Shown: positions 15,001 to 26,066, counted from the first letter of the stretch. The stretch is DNA of 64,000 nucleotides from Blepharisma stoltei (GCA_914767885.1 CAJZBQ010000056.1:1-64000), one strand, 5' to 3'. Translations and numbers: made by a program. The notes: generated by a model not told the origin, from the sequence alone.

Positions 15001-18000
15001 GTCAACAGAGTACAGATGATAGCAAATTTTATATAGAGTATCAGAACCACCTACTATTTCCGCATACATTAAGTCGCTCGAGCCAAAAAATTTAGACATT
15101 ATCGACCCTGAATATTGCAGAGGAAACAGCCAGAAGTCAACTGAATGAGAGTATCCAAGGTAGAGCTGACTGTCATTATATTGGGTTGGAGGAAATTGAG
15201 CATATGAACTACCAGTGAAGTATAAACCTCTGTAAGGCAATATCTTAGGATCATTATCATCATAAGTAGAATAGTAGTCATCCTTGCTGCCCAAGTACAT
15301 TATAAGCTGATTTGCACTGTCAGTTTGGCTGTTTGATATACTTGTAAAGACATAGTCTACAATTATTGACGTGCGACTTGCGTCTCCACAACCATAAGGA
15401 CAGTAAGGTGTGCAAATTCCTTCTGAGGTCAAGTACCGTCCAGTAGGGCATGAGCTGCATTCAAGCATATATGGCCAGTTGCATTTACTGCAGTAACTGC
15501 TACATTCAACACATGTTCCTGATACATCATCAAAATTTGCAGATCCACTGTTGCATCCACATAAGTCAGTACCAACCGTAGCATCAGTATAGCATTGGGT
15601 GCACGTCTCTGTCTCATAGACAGAGCACGTATAGCAGCCCGGATCATTACAAAGATTACAAGTAGTGGCACTTATGCATCCATATTTGCATGTGCTCATG
15701 CAAGGCAAGCATGATCCATAGTAGCCGTAATAATGTATCCCACATTTATCTAAGCATATCAAATTTGATGCAGTGCAGTATGTACATCCAGAACAACTCG
15801 TTGAAAAAAGCTGAGAAATCTTGTATGAGGACGCAGCTTCTGACATGTACACCATTTCATAGATGAAGCCTTTAAAATAATTAGAAACCGCAGAGTTCTT
15901 CCTTGTAGCTCCAAAAGTGACATAACTGGGAAGAGCTGGCTCCATTACTCCATCATATATATTAAATATAAAAGTCCTATCATTGAAGTTATAGGCTTTC
16001 CAATATGTAGTTCCACGTATAAAAGTTATTAAAACTGTAAGATAGACTCAGGAGTGCTTTGGAATATCAAAAAAGCTCATGGTTGGTTCCAAAATATAGA
16101 CGTAATCCTTCTTAGGGTCTGGATTTATCATAATTGCCAAGACTAGTGAAGTATCAGTGATCTCAATTTTAAGTACGGAGTTGCTATGATCATCGACAGC
16201 GCTTAGAATGGATTGGGTGTTAGTCCCACCTTCATTTCTGAGCCAAAACCCATGAGTTTGATAATAGTTAAACATGATTTTATTATCTAGGGCCATATAT
16301 GAGCTCTCTCCGTTAAAGTAATATCCTCTTTGATAAGCTGGAATGGCATCTGAGGAGTCTGCGTTTGGGTAAAACTTTGTAGAATCGCTACCGGAGTTTA
16401 ATGAAAAATACCCATATGTGTCTGTAATGGTTCCAGAAATTTCTGATAGGATAAAGTCATATACATAGCCTCCGCTACCTGTGCAACAATCATAAATTTA
16501 TGGTGGCACGTGGTAACCTACCCTCTTGGGTAAAGTCCAGACCTTGTGGCTATGGTTAATTGGGACGGAGTTCGAGTCAAGAATCAAGTGCAGGCGATGT
16601 GTATTTGGGTAGGCTTTGGCTGCTTTCAATGCTGTTGGAAATAGAGTTGCTCAACAACGTCTTTTTGGATCTGAGGATCTTACTCTCCCCCCCTCCGTGA
16701 GTGAACAAAATTTTGTTCACTCACGGAGGGGGGGAGTTAAAAAATTTTTGTTCACTCACGGAGGGTGGGTTTTTGGGCAAAAAATAGCGATTTTTCTAAT
16801 GGTTTGTTCACTCACGGAGGGGGGGAGTTAGCATTTCTCTACCAAGAACTGGGGTATCGGCCCAGGCCACAGAGGAAAGTCTTTTTCCTGTAGCTGTAGA
16901 AGGAACTTTAGCACCCAACAGACTCCAATGATTCTTGAAATCAAGCTACTTCCAATCTCCCATAGCATGGCTAACGCCTGTCTTTAATAGCCTAACCTAA
17001 CCATGCAGCCATCAGTAGCTTCATGATACGAAGTCGGGCAAGCTGTTATACAAGTATCATGATGCAAATAAAATCCGGTGCTGCATGATAAACAAGTATA
17101 ATAATAAGAATCTCCACAAGTTTCACAATTCCCATAGCAGCTGTAATCTAGCTTGTCGCCATCACCGAATCCAGAACATTTAGTAACGCTTGAGCTATAG
17201 CAGAGGGTGCATCTATCTGAAAACACACAAGGATTTGTGCAGCTTGAGCCACAGGCCCCATCACAAGTTCCTGTAGTCTCTGCATAATGATAAATGTCAC
17301 ATTCGGAAAAGCAATCTCCTGAAGGTATGCACAGGCTGTTACAAGAATTGGTACAAGTTCCATAGAATGCTGAAATGTCTGTTACGGATAAAGCATCTAT
17401 ATAATAAGAAATCTTTGCAATAAACCCAGTCCACCCTACCCCGCTTCCTGTATTCGGGTCTTGTGAATAGCCAATATAAAATGGTCCTTCATCGTCCCAT
17501 ATAAGCTTTTCGTCTCCATCGTAAGAATTTGTGTCAACAAAGGCGTTATTCATATAAAATTTTGACTCGAAAGCTCCATTGGCTTTTGAAAATGTAAATA
17601 CATAATTATTCCAAACTTGAACCCCTCCTGTAGCATAAGAATAAGCTGAAAAATCGTTTGCGCCGTTTTTTAGGTGGGTTCATTCATAATAAATATAGCC
17701 AGCAACGGTTCTTATTCCCCATATCTTGTTGCCTTGGCTATCAAACTTTTTGAATAAGCTCTGGTATTAATCATTATTAATCTATACACCCATTACCAGG
17801 TTTCTCAACCCACAGCTACTCCAGAATCACTCTGAGGAGAATTTTACGCCATTTTTCCTTACTCCCCTCCTCTGTGAGCGAACAAAAATATTTTTTTCAC
17901 TCACGGAGGGGGTGAATTTTTTTTTTCGAAATTGAAAAAAATCCTTATTCGCAAAATTGGAAAGCAATATTAATTAATTTGTAAAATTTATGTTTTTAAA

Positions 18001-19937
18001 CAAAATTTGTTTAAAATTAAATAGAATTAGCTCGAGATTTCATTATATAATTATCACTTATATATCATATTTTATTTCCATAAAAAAATTTTCTATTAAA
18101 AAAAATTTTTGTTCGCTCATGGAGGGTAGGCTTTTGTGCATTTTTCTAATGGTTTTGTTTGCTCAAGAGGGGTGCTTAGGGGCTGTCAAAGGTGTGGCGA
18201 CCTCAACTTTGTTCATCAGTGAAGACGCCAGTCTTGGAAATTGGGCTTCAACGACTCTTCTTTAAGTTCAGGCATTTCTTTGGGTCCAACAGCACCCTAA
18301 AGGTCCCAGTCTCCATTTGGGGTAAACGATACGTATTCTGGAAAATTCGATTCCTTAAGGTCAGGGTCAGGAGTTCGGTTGGAAAACCACCTGACTCTTG
18401 CTTTCCTGGCATAGCTGGGATAATTTCACCAAGAGAAAGCCCAACCTCATAATTAAAATATGCAAGAGATGGTTTTCGGTCAGAGACCAAAAAATTTCGA
18501 TCGATGCCATATTTTAATTATGAATAAGCTCTGGTATTAATCATTATTTAATCTATACACCCATTACCAGGTTTCTCAACCACAGCTACTCCAGAATCAC
18601 TCTGAGGAGAATTTTACGCCATTTTCCTTACTCCCCTCCTCTGTGAGCGAACAAAAATATTTTTTCACTCACGGAGGGGGTGAATTTTTTTTTCGAAATT
18701 GAAAAAAATCCTTATTCGCAAAAATTGGAAAGCAATATTAATTAATTTGTAAAATTTATGTTTTTAAACAAAATTTGTTTAAAATTAAATAGAATTAGCT
18801 CGAGATTTCATTATATAATTATCACTTATATATTCATATTTTATTTCCATAAAAAAATTTTCTATTAAAAAAATTTTTGTTCGCTCATGGAGGGTAGGCT
18901 TTTGTGCATTTTTCTAATGGGTTTTGTTTGCTCAAGAGAGGGTGCTTAGGGGCTGTCAAAGGTGTGGCGACCTCAACTTTGTTCATCAGTGAAGACGCCA
19001 GTCTTGGAATTTGGGCTTCAACGACTCTTCTTTAAGTTCAGGCATTTCTTTGGGTCCAACAGCACCCTAAAGGTCCCAGTCTCCATTTGGGGTAAACGAT
19101 ACGTATTCTGGAAAATTCGATTCCTTAAGGTCAGGGTCAGGAGTTCGGTTGGAAAACCACCTGACTCTTGCTTTCCTGGCATAGCTGGGATAATTTCACC
19201 AAGAGAAGCCCAACCTCATAATTAAAATATGCAAGAGATGGTTTTCGGTCAGAGACCAAAAAATTCGATCGATGCCATATTTAAATTATGAATAAGCACT
19301 GGTCAGCATCGCTAATCTGGTAGGCCCAAATTGAAAAAGTATGGTCTACATTCAGTCTAAACCCAACTTTTGAGATGCTATTTGGTGGCATCTGCATGTA
19401 GGAGCTTGATGAATCAAAGTAATATCCCCTGTCTTTGGTGGGGAAAGGATCATTACTATCATAGTCTGGGTAAAATCTGTATGGATCGTTTCCACAGACT
19501 AAGCAGTCCCCACTATCGCTGTTAATTTCGAGGAATCCTTTGATTTTATCAAAACTAATATCAAACACTGGCGAAGAAGTTCCCTTTTCACAAGTTCAGG
19601 CTCCCGTATAGCTAAAGCCATCTGGACATACAGTTAAGCATTCACCCGCTAAAAGAAAGTATCAACTTTTGCACTCATCGCAGCCATTATAGCTTGTGCT
19701 TGAGCATTGAAGACAGCCTGAAGGGCATGTGGTCACGCCCAATAGATCGCGCTGCGTTTTTTCTGATAGGTTTTCAAGCTCTTCATCAGCTTTTGGAATT
19801 ATATCTATGCTTTTTGAGGGAGGCTTAAAAATGGAATTTAGAGTTTCTGATATACCTGCTTGAGGATTGACTGCTTCAGAATTTCAAATTTTAAAGAAAA
19901 TTGCGAGTAAGCTTAAAGTAAAAAATTTGGTTATCAT
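3012..19937 (-). CDS. Giant Cys-rich/lectin-module surface protein, 3'-truncated by telomere
   Basis: Start at 19937: Met followed by a hydrophobic signal peptide (MITKFFTLSLLAIFF). With UGA read as Trp and nine IES regions removed, one frame of about 3,934 codons runs into the telomere, where the only stop (3012-3014) is made by telomeric DNA. The protein alternates blocks of CxxC repeats (furin/growth-factor-receptor-like Cys-rich) with concanavalin/LamG-like domains. The lectin module has a hallmark Y/F-Y-P-x-Y-D-x-x-D-P...RGLYFxGSSYA, seen nine times, near 19450, 16370, 15250, 13690, 12340, 10790, 9700, 6330 and 4550, each followed by a GYIYS...Y-N-Y strand and CGCxxC. Modules near 9.4-11.8 kb and 3.0-4.2 kb are close paralogues, indicating internal duplication. 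Likely extracellular or membrane-coat; no C-terminal anchor is visible because the end is missing. Function unknown; similar Cys-rich proteins are abundant on ciliate surfaces. Confidence 0.85.
5217..5815. repeat. Repeat E, interrupted copy
   Basis: GC-richer than its surroundings. Its two halves (5217-5336 and 5664-5815) match the continuous copy at 49388-49690: shared stretches include attttatttatgRg, ctgcacaSYwacagctgttWaa, gggataacc, gaggctcagaS, and aggagctaagtS. The split is caused by the family A MITE at 5340-5660. Class unknown; a non-LTR/SINE-type element is possible. Confidence 0.6.
5340..5660. mobile_element. MITE family A, copy 1
   Basis: Begins CTCCCCCAGCCTCCGTGAGT and ends with the inverted form ...ACTCACGGAGGGGGGGAG, flanked by TTA on both sides. 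A second inverted terminal copy sits just inside the left end (hairpin, to about 5392) and a tandem copy inside the right end (5581-5600). No ORF. Inserted into repeat E, itself inside IES 1. Confidence 0.85.
6692..7394. other. IES 2 of the giant gene (about 703 bp)
   Basis: AT-rich non-coding stretch with stops in all relevant frames. Removing TA (6692-93) to TA (7395-96) is in frame and joins CLACES to KLWIETSCTSCV; paralogues read CESETSCTSCV, so four residues are extra. Two neighbouring TAs (6695, 6698) give equivalent in-frame joins. The exact left end is therefore uncertain. Confidence 0.6.
8160..8299. other. IES 3 of the giant gene (140 bp)
   Basis: TA at both ends. Removal gives YPRSDFSGSSGCGCQAC, matching the paralogous YPKTDFSSSSGCGCQAC. 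The retained segments carry stops in the interior only. Confidence 0.85.
8385..8956. other. IES 4 of the giant gene (572 bp)
   Basis: TA-bounded; removal joins AAFEL to RNFNSQDFFIGY (paralogue: FELGSYGSTNFIIGY). The ends lie in a 14-bp near-perfect direct repeat, aatttcYtaattca. Contains a GC-rich stretch (8440-8640) and a family A MITE. Confidence 0.85.
8663..8944. mobile_element. MITE family A, copy 2 (inverted)
   Basis: Opposite orientation to copies 1 and 6: starts CTCCCCTCTCCGTAAGCGAAC, with a second terminal copy at 8728-8741, and ends TTCGCTTACAGAGTGGGGTG, with TAA on both sides. Degenerate ends suggest an older insertion. Sits inside IES 4. Confidence 0.8.
9241..9531. other. IES 5 of the gi­ant gene (291 bp)
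   Basis: TA-bounded (9241-42 and 9532-33). Removal joins NKGYAIA to KWSSSSNIMG (paralogue: QGCLITKSTSSLG). The interior has a direct repeat of about 48-bp period (ccaaaaatat...ttttccaatgatttt at about 9430-9470 and 9483-9520). Confidence 0.85.
12824..13094. other. IES 6 of the giant gene (271 bp)
   Basis: TA-bounded. Removal joins CDNQNNCL to VTCTENEYYS (paralogue: CDNQNNCLGTCSESEYYS). Ends are weakly inverted (TAATTCTCT / AGAGATTA). Confidence 0.88.
13891..14335. mobile_element. IES 7 = palindromic MITE, family C
   Basis: The whole 445-bp IES is an element with ends TACTAATTGACCAAGAATA and its inverse. Inside are two inverted-repeat units back to back (about 13970-14120 and 14123-14275), so the motif ccattaccactgagttttg appears four times in alternating orientation. 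Removal restores KDNWYLLPEGICVKTC (paralogue: LNSWLLLSEGFCAKDC). No ORF of its own. Confidence 0.9.
16493..16987. other. IES 8 of the giant gene (495 bp)
   Basis: TA-bounded. Removal joins DGCMVRLGY to DCCTGSGGYVYDF in frame. GC-richer than the average IES, with gttcgagtc at about 16570 resembling a pol III B box, and a short family A MITE nested at 16683-16827. Confidence 0.8.
16683..16827. mobile_element. MITE family A, copy 3 (internally deleted)
   Basis: TTA on both sides. A near-perfect 54-bp palindrome (16683-16736) is followed by the tandem right-end copies; the AT-rich centre seen in full-length copies is missing. Nested in IES 8. Confidence 0.85.
17755..18524. repeat. IES 9, tandem copy 1 (770 bp)
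   Basis: First of two head-to-tail copies, nearly identical to 18525-19292. Each starts at TA in gaaTAagctctggtattaatc and ends just before the next gaaTAagc. Contains family A MITE copy 4 and a small palindrome (ataattaaaatatg...gccatattttaattatg, about 18450-18521). Confidence 0.9.
17862..18175. mobile_element. MITE family A, copy 4
   Basis: TTA-flanked, starts CTCCCCTCCTCTGTGAGCGA, ends with the inverted but diverged GCTCAAGAGGGGTGC. It has the internal hairpin copy (17897-17912) and the internal right copy (18111-18130). Duplicated together with its host IES. Confidence 0.8.
18525..19292. repeat. IES 9, tandem copy 2 (768 bp)
   Basis: Second copy of the duplicated IES; differs from copy 1 only by scattered one-base changes. 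Removing both copies (17755-19292, 1,538 bp) joins AYQISDADQCLF to KKFDSQGNKIWG in frame, using the same gaaTAagc junction that also separates the copies. Confidence 0.9.
18631..18945. mobile_element. MITE family A, copy 5
   Basis: Duplicate of copy 4 within the second tandem IES; TTA on both sides. Confidence 0.8.
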
Positions 19938-20976
19938 TTATTATAAAAACGGTGATAAGCTTAAATATGCGGTTAAATATGAAACTTAGAACTTAGTTTC
20001 AAGAAATAATGATATTTCGCTTATGCCTAAGTCTGAAGAAGCCATTAGAATTAATTATTGAAAGAGTTTTATAATCCTTAAAAATTTGTATGGAAGGCTT
20101 TGACTAGTTTTTAAATCGGCTATTTTTAATTTTACTGATCTCATTTTAGTTAAAGAACTAGATTAAATAAAAATGATAAAAAATTAAAATAAATGGGATT
20201 TTATGTATTATCGTCGTTCAGCCTAATAATTTTAAGTTAAATAGAATTTATATAGGTGTTTTTTAAAGCAGTGCTCTTCTCTAACTTAAAATTAAGCAAA
20301 AAATTAATTAAAATGAATTGACCTATTTCGCCAGGCTATATAAAATCTTCCAGCACTTTTGTATTAATCTATTAAAAAATAAAAATTCAAAATAAAAATA
20401 AAAATAGAACATCTTAAGAAAATTTAAATAATTGTGGATTTTAGAAATATTACGATAAATTTTTAAATCAAAATCTACTGTTAATAACTAATTTTTTACA
20501 AAAATTTTTAGATCCAGATCCTTTAAAACGAAGAAAATCGGTTTAATCAAAGATGGGTAGCTAAAATATTGTATAACTTTTTAATCATTTTGACTTGTCT
20601 TTTATCTTGAAGCTGCTTTGTTTAATTTTTTTCTTTTAATGGCATTTGAGGTATACTTTTAATTTACTTTCGTTCAACTCTTTATTGCCTAGTCATTAGA
20701 GGCCTTACAAAAATGAAGCAATCCATCTGGTTTTAATTTAGAAAGCAATCTATCCGATTAAAAGTTTATTATATGGCATTTTGAGGCTTCTTAATGCTTA
20801 TTTGTCTATTAATTTAGTTAAGCATTAAATAATATTTAGATTATTTATGCTATATTTACTTAAGCATATATTTTTACTAATTATTCGATTAAGGCTTAAG
20901 CTAGTATATGAGAAGCAATTTGAAAACAAAGAAACTCTTTCGCAATTAGAATATTTATTGTTATATAAGAAGATTG
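19938..20976. other. Intergenic, AT-rich
   Basis: Spacer between the start of the giant gene and the stop of the GH31 gene, both on the - strand. No convincing ORF, RNA or repeat seen. Should hold the giant gene's promoter next to 19937 and the GH31 3' end; no motif is recognisable. Confidence 0.7.
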
Positions 20977-23900
20977 TTAGTATCGAAAAATGACTTGACT
21001 TGGCCGATTTGGTGAGAAATTTCCATTAGAATTTGAAATTTCGATTTTGCAAACATCTGGAATTAATCCTGGGTCATTTATAATAGATCCTTGAATAACT
21101 CTATTATCAATCAATATCTCTACTTGTTTAGGAAGGCTTGAACAGCCATATATTTTTATATTCGAAATATGCGGAAACTCATTTTCAGACTCATATTTAC
21201 TATTTATAGGCTGAATATCCAATATATCAGTCGAGTAATTCATAAACCTCCAGTGGTAATCCATTCTAGTATAGTTTCCCTCATTAATTGTTCCAGATGA
21301 AATCCCATCATCAAAAACAGCTCTTCCTGCTGCTTCCAGATTAGAATTTAATGCAACCAGTAGAGTTATATTAGAGTTTCTGAGTTCTTCTACACTTAAA
21401 GCAGTGTCTGCAGAGTCTAGTAGAGGAATTATAGATCCACCTCTCACATGAATATTTATAAGCCCATGCAAAGGCATTTCTAAAGATATAACATATCCTA
21501 GAAGCCATTTTAGCTTAATATAGACTTTTATTTGAAGATTAAAATGGCATTTTTTATTATGAGGCTGAGTTTTCTCAGTGGGTTATTCAGCGAATTGGGA
21601 AAGCTCTAGTCCATAGGCTAGAACTCAAATCCTTGGATTTTAGGAGATATAGGGTTTAACCTACTTACTACTCCAGAGGAAGGAGACATTTAGGCAGATT
21701 ACTGAGAGGAGACAGAATCAGTGAGGGTAATCCTTATGAAGACTCTCTAGAGTCATTTGATAAAGAGTTCCATGGCTTAGCCAGATGTAAAGATAGCGAA
21801 GGAGATGGCTCATGACTTATTAATTTAGGGTTAAAAGGATGGCCTAGGCATGTCTAAATTATTTGTTGAGGAGAAGAAACACATTAAAACCTAAATCAAT
21901 AAGTAGCCAAATAAAAATGGTTTTTGGCGATTACCAAAAAGAAGACTTAGTTTTGTTTTTTCATTATTCAAAAGACTAATCATTATCAGAGCCATTTGTT
22001 CAGTCTAAACGCGCCAAATAAGATTTAGAGGCATATAAGTTTTATCTAGCTTTATGCGAGCTCCACTATAAAAATTATATCAAATATCACCTGGAAAATA
22101 AGAATCTGCCCTGCTTACCCCTTTCCACAAGCATGGGTGAACTATTAATGATTTTCCTAGCATAAAATGGTTAATCACATTTTCATACAATATTCTATCA
22201 TATGGATAACTAAAAAATGTAGGCTTAAAAAACATTTCTCCTGAAAAACTGGTAAAAAACATTTCAGTATAGATATAAAGCATAAGAAAATATCGATTTC
22301 TTATAGCCATATTAGAAGTCTCAAGCATATTTGTTCCAAAAGCCCAAGGTTCTTGAGGAAGAGCTTGATTATCATTATGGTTTCTTGCGAATGGATAAAG
22401 TGACCCCAGCTGCATCCACCTTGTACATAATTCTTCAGTGGTATCTCCAATAAATCCACAAATATCAGCACCTACATGAGGAATCCCAAACATCCCAAAA
22501 TTGAAAATTCCTATTATTGAGTATCTCATATACTCCCATTTAGCATAATTATCCCCGGTCCATTTAGAGCCAAATCTCCCATGTCCAGGGAAACTGCTTC
22601 TTGTTAAGACAAAAGCTCGCTTATTTAAATTTTCAGTGAAAAATCTATTGGTAGCAATTGTTTCCATGAATCCATATAATGAATGGACATTATATTCCAA
22701 TATTCCTCCATAATGGATTGATGCGACGTCTAAAGAATTTGTATTAATATTCTTATTTTAATAGACTAAATTATGATTTTTACTATAAAATTTGTTTATT
22801 TATTAAGCTTTATTAGGTATATCTTCTCCAGGAGTATATGGCATTGTGGTGCTATTAATGATTGTTGCTGGATGGCCGAAATCTCCATTAATAAAATTGC
22901 TTGCTTCGTTCATATCGATTCATATACCAGAAAATTCAGTCAAATTATAGAAGCCAATTAGCTGGTCGACCCAAAAATCTGAAGTATTTGGATGAAACCA
23001 GTCTAAAAATACGGCGTCTCCAGGTCATACTACACCATCAGCAGGGTTTGAGTTGTAAGGATCTTTTATGTATAGCTCTTTTTGGATCATTTCGTTATAG
23101 GCAGAATAGTTTTGTTTAGCAATGCCAGCGTCTATTATAGGGACATAATGCTTATGCAAGCTATGAATAGGTTAATTATAGTAGAGTATGTCTTCGGGGT
23201 TTATTTCAGCCCATCTACGCCTTTGCTGATTCCAGATTCTTCCCCCTAAGCATCGGTTTGCACTTACGCCCTTTTCTCTCGACGTCACTAAAAAATGGTT
23301 GCGTCGCCATCTCTTGGATGACGCACCCAAGTAATTCTTTGGACAACTCCTAACTGTTGGGATGACCTATCCGAATCCTCCTCTTGGTCACTTTACCTGA
23401 GTTTGTCACATGGACTCTAGTTTCCTTGCCTATGGTACGGGTAACAAACCACCCCGGAGACAAGTTCTAGGCCTGTCTCTCTTAGCTCTAAAACCATCGA
23501 GGTTATGGGAGAAGTATGGCAGGATAGGTCACCATTTTATTTTTGTATGCAGACTATGAGATGGTCAATTCATGCTAAAAATTCTTCGTGAGGGTATCTG
23601 TCAGGATCTAGAGTAAAATCTTCGAATTTTGTCATGTAGTCGATGTCATTTCATATAGAATCCAACGGGAGTTTATATCTCATATACTTATTGTATATAA
23701 ATGGCTATAATCCAAGCTTAATTTATAATCTTCAGTAGTAGGAATTTATATACTTATTTACCAAGAATAGCCCACTAAGGAGAATTTTTTGGTTAGCCGA
23801 ACAATAGCTGGCTTGCCAAATTCGTTGGCATGCCATATTTTCTGGCTAACCATTTTTAAGAAATGCGAACCAAAAAATGCTCCTCAGTGGGCTATTCTTG

Positions 23901-25320
23901 GCAAACAGGTATAGCTTATATAAATCCACTATTTTTTCTATTATAGTCAAATTGTTATAGCCTCAATGCGATTGGTGCCATCCTAAAGACCAATATGGGG
24001 CAAGTGCTGGGAAACCTATAACTTCTTGATACTGCCTGACCACATCTGCAGCAGTCGGGCCTACAAAAACATAAAAATCAATTATTCCTCCAGTCGTCCT
24101 ATATCCAACATAACTATTCCCTACAAATCCTGTCATTGCATTAGAATTTAACAGAAAGCCTCCAAAGCACTTAAAATCTTCATCAATTGCCACATAAAAT
24201 GGGTGAACAGAATACATATTTCCATTAGGGTTATTTCCATCATCAATAGGAGAGCATCTATCTCTAGACCACATAGTATATTCTCCTCTATTTAAGGTTA
24301 AATTTGATACCCTTTCCCCAAATCCCATAATTTTAATATCATAGTCAAGGATATTAAAAAAAGCGATATCTTGGTCATTATAGCCCGAGACTCCTTTTGG
24401 CTTGGATATCCCGACATCAATAGGAAGTTAGGTTACCAAGATTTGTAGGTAAAACCAAATCTTCGGATGGCAAATCTCCAATAAGGAGCGGACTTGCCAT
24501 CTGAGGAGTTGGTCTTGCCAACAAATGCTGGTAATCCAACCTCAAATTGATCAAGGGATATGTCAGGAAAGCCCGAGGCTTAATAGAGGCTTGGGCTATG
24601 TAAGAAAACAAGCTGTTTGGGTCAAGGTTAAAAATGACTTTTCCGTCAGATTTCCTAATGATGAGGATTCCCAAAGGATCTTCGTCTATCATGACATCGT
24701 ATTTTGGCTCAAATGTAGTCTGATTGCAATGTTAGGTTAGTTAAAGTTATTGAGTAGCTCCCAACCCCACACCGTGAGCTGCAGCTTCACCCTCTTTGCT
24801 TCGTCCTCAGCTATCTTGTCGGTATTGTTCCATGAGGTGAAATCCAACCTTTAGGAGAAAGCTTGGGCGAGGTTCTAAATACAACCAATATAGCTTTCTA
24901 GCATTTCCTGGGCAGGCTAAGCCTTTCAGATCTAATTAAAAATATGCTCGAAGCTGCTTGGGGAGGCCAGGCCTTGACTGAGATGCCATATTTTAATTAG
25001 GTCTGGTTATAAGGGACGACTACTTTTGGGACTTCTCATCTGCTATGTTCTGTGTCTTTTATTTGGATTCTGACTCTTTCTGATGTTTCATAAGTAATAT
25101 TAATTGTAAGCTTTTGAATTGTATGGCTCTTATTTTGATCAGAAATAAGTTTTGAGGAAGGGTTGAAAGAAGCATAAGCTACTATCCCTTGAGAAGTTCT
25201 TGTTATATTCTTAACTGTGTATGGGACTTGGCACTCTTTAAGGATATCTTCGTTTATATATGTTTGAGTGCTTGTACTGATCAGAATCAGGAAAATCAAC
25301 CAATTACTGATCTTCGCCAT
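20977..25320 (-). CDS. Glycoside hydrolase family 31 (alpha-glucosidase), secreted/lysosomal
   Basis: Hydrolyses terminal alpha-glucosidic bonds of malto-oligosaccharides or glycogen; by its signal peptide (MAKISNWLIFLILIS) it is secreted or sent to food vacuoles/lysosomes. After removing six IESs, the family landmarks occur in order: RWEVPKVVVPYNQTYDV, IMGFGERVSN, YWSLGWHQSHWGY, SIWNDIDYMTKFEDF, the nucleophile motif GIWIDMNEASNF, FPGHGRFGSKWTGDN with the acid/base Asp, DSYFPGDIWYNFYSG, and NIHVRGGSIIP. About 855 codons, normal for GH31. Start chosen at 25320 because the signal peptide follows it; an in-frame Met at 25386 is upstream. The frame needs a one-base correction at the third IES (near 23.16-23.56 kb), either an assembly indel or a real lesion. 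Stop TAA at 20977. Confidence 0.9.
21481..22046. other. IES in GH31 (566 bp)
   Basis: TA-bounded. Removal joins YSGARIKL to EMPLHGLINIHVRGG, restoring the GH31 beta-sheet segment before the catalytic-barrel end. The interior is GC-richer and gene-free. Confidence 0.85.
22742..22810. other. IES in GH31 (69 bp)
   Basis: TA-bounded, very AT-rich. Removal joins GEDIPN to TNSLDVASIHYGG, the normal GH31 sequence between nucleophile and acid/base regions. Confidence 0.9.
23162..23554. other. IES in GH31 (about 393 bp, ends unresolved)
   Basis: Interrupts EEFLAWIDHL / HSLHKHYVPIIDAGIA. Flanks carry an imperfect direct repeat (ctatgaatRggt.aatt at 23161 and 23554). No TA pair gives a perfect frame; one base is missing at the junction. 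The interior is GC-richer (23240-23530) with ...caccattttatttttg near its right end, a motif also near the right end of IES 1. Confidence 0.65.
23676..23909. other. IES in GH31 (234 bp)
   Basis: TA-bounded. Removal gives IVDLYKLYKLPLDSIWNDIDYM, with the usual GH31 spacing between WGY and the WNDIDYM motif. Contains a short family C MITE. Confidence 0.88.
23761..23901. mobile_element. MITE family C, short copy
   Basis: Ends ccaagaatagcccactaaggag and its inverse (ctcctcagtgggctattcttgg), matching the family C ends at 13903 and 14300; the interior is different and only about 100 bp. Nested in a GH31 IES. Confidence 0.75.
24381..24600. other. IES in GH31 (220 bp)
   Basis: TA-bounded. Removal joins DPNSLFSY to NDQDIAFFNILDYDIKIMGFGER. 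Terminal sequences TAGCCCGAG and CTTGGGCTA form a short inverted repeat. Confidence 0.82.
24700..24997. other. IES in GH31 (298 bp)
   Basis: TA-bounded. Removal joins RWEVPKVVVPYNQT to YDVMIDEDPLGI. The right end is a palindrome (ctaattaaaaatatgc...gccatattttaattag, 24935-25000) similar to the one inside IES 9. Confidence 0.85.
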
Positions 25321-26066
25321 TAATTGATTATGTGGGATTCTAACCTCACCCTTTTTTAAGTTGGAAAACAACGTTAAATTTCCCATTTTTTTGGATTCAA
25401 GCCGCTTCTTAGGAAATTTTATCTATGAATGAATGAATTAATGGTTATCGCCCAACTAAGTGGACCAATTAAAAGATCTTTCAAAAAAGTTCCAGAAATT
25501 TGTAAAAATTCCCAAAAATTTCTAAAAAGTAAAAGTAAAAAGTAAAAAGTAGTTTCACAAAAACTCCAATGCATCACCTGGTTGCGCCTCCAATGCAAGT
25601 CATTGGAATTTTTGCCTGTACCCCTCAGAGTGCATGCTCCCTCAGCCCATACATCTTCAGTTCCTCTATTTCCTCTTCAGCGAACTCTTCAGGATCTCAA
25701 GCACCACCCTGGTGCTCACCATGTGCTTCCACAACTGCAAACTCACATGGGATTACCACCTCTTAACTTTGGCGCGAACGCCATTATGTGCGCGAGATAA
25801 TAATGAAATTTTATCTATGAAAATACTAATTTTTTTAAAATTAGTTTTGGTCTAATTTTAAGGACAAAATGCAAGTAGAATGGATTAATTATTTTAATTA
25901 ATACTTCATAAAAATAAATAATAATTCAAAGTATTGTGATCAAGTTAAAAAAAATGTTTTTAAAATATATAGGGGTGAAAATACGAATTTTTTGGGAAAA
26001 ATTGCAAATAGAATTCATTTAACAGTTTTGACACTAATTCGATTAATCTTTTTTAATTATTTCTTA

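Noticed and set aside
16555-16585. tRNA gene suggested by gttcgagtc
   Set aside because: No matching acceptor or anticodon stem; at best a pol III B-box-like remnant within an IES.
18192-19225. Paired 86-87-codon ORFs in the tandem units
   Set aside because: They lie in the duplicated IES, are not similar to any family I know, and are the same sequence twice.
3012-19937. A cluster of many separate pseudogenes or short genes on the - strand
   Set aside because: The fragments join in frame across TA-bounded inserts, and the joins match intact paralogous modules; stops at TGA are Trp codons.
21590-21660. tRNA-like sequence (gaactcaaatcc)
   Set aside because: Stems do not pair into a cloverleaf.
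25569-25855. Three overlapping + strand ORFs of 65-73 codons
   Set aside because: A GC-rich patch open in several frames, no recognisable protein or conserved start; left as unexplained spacer.
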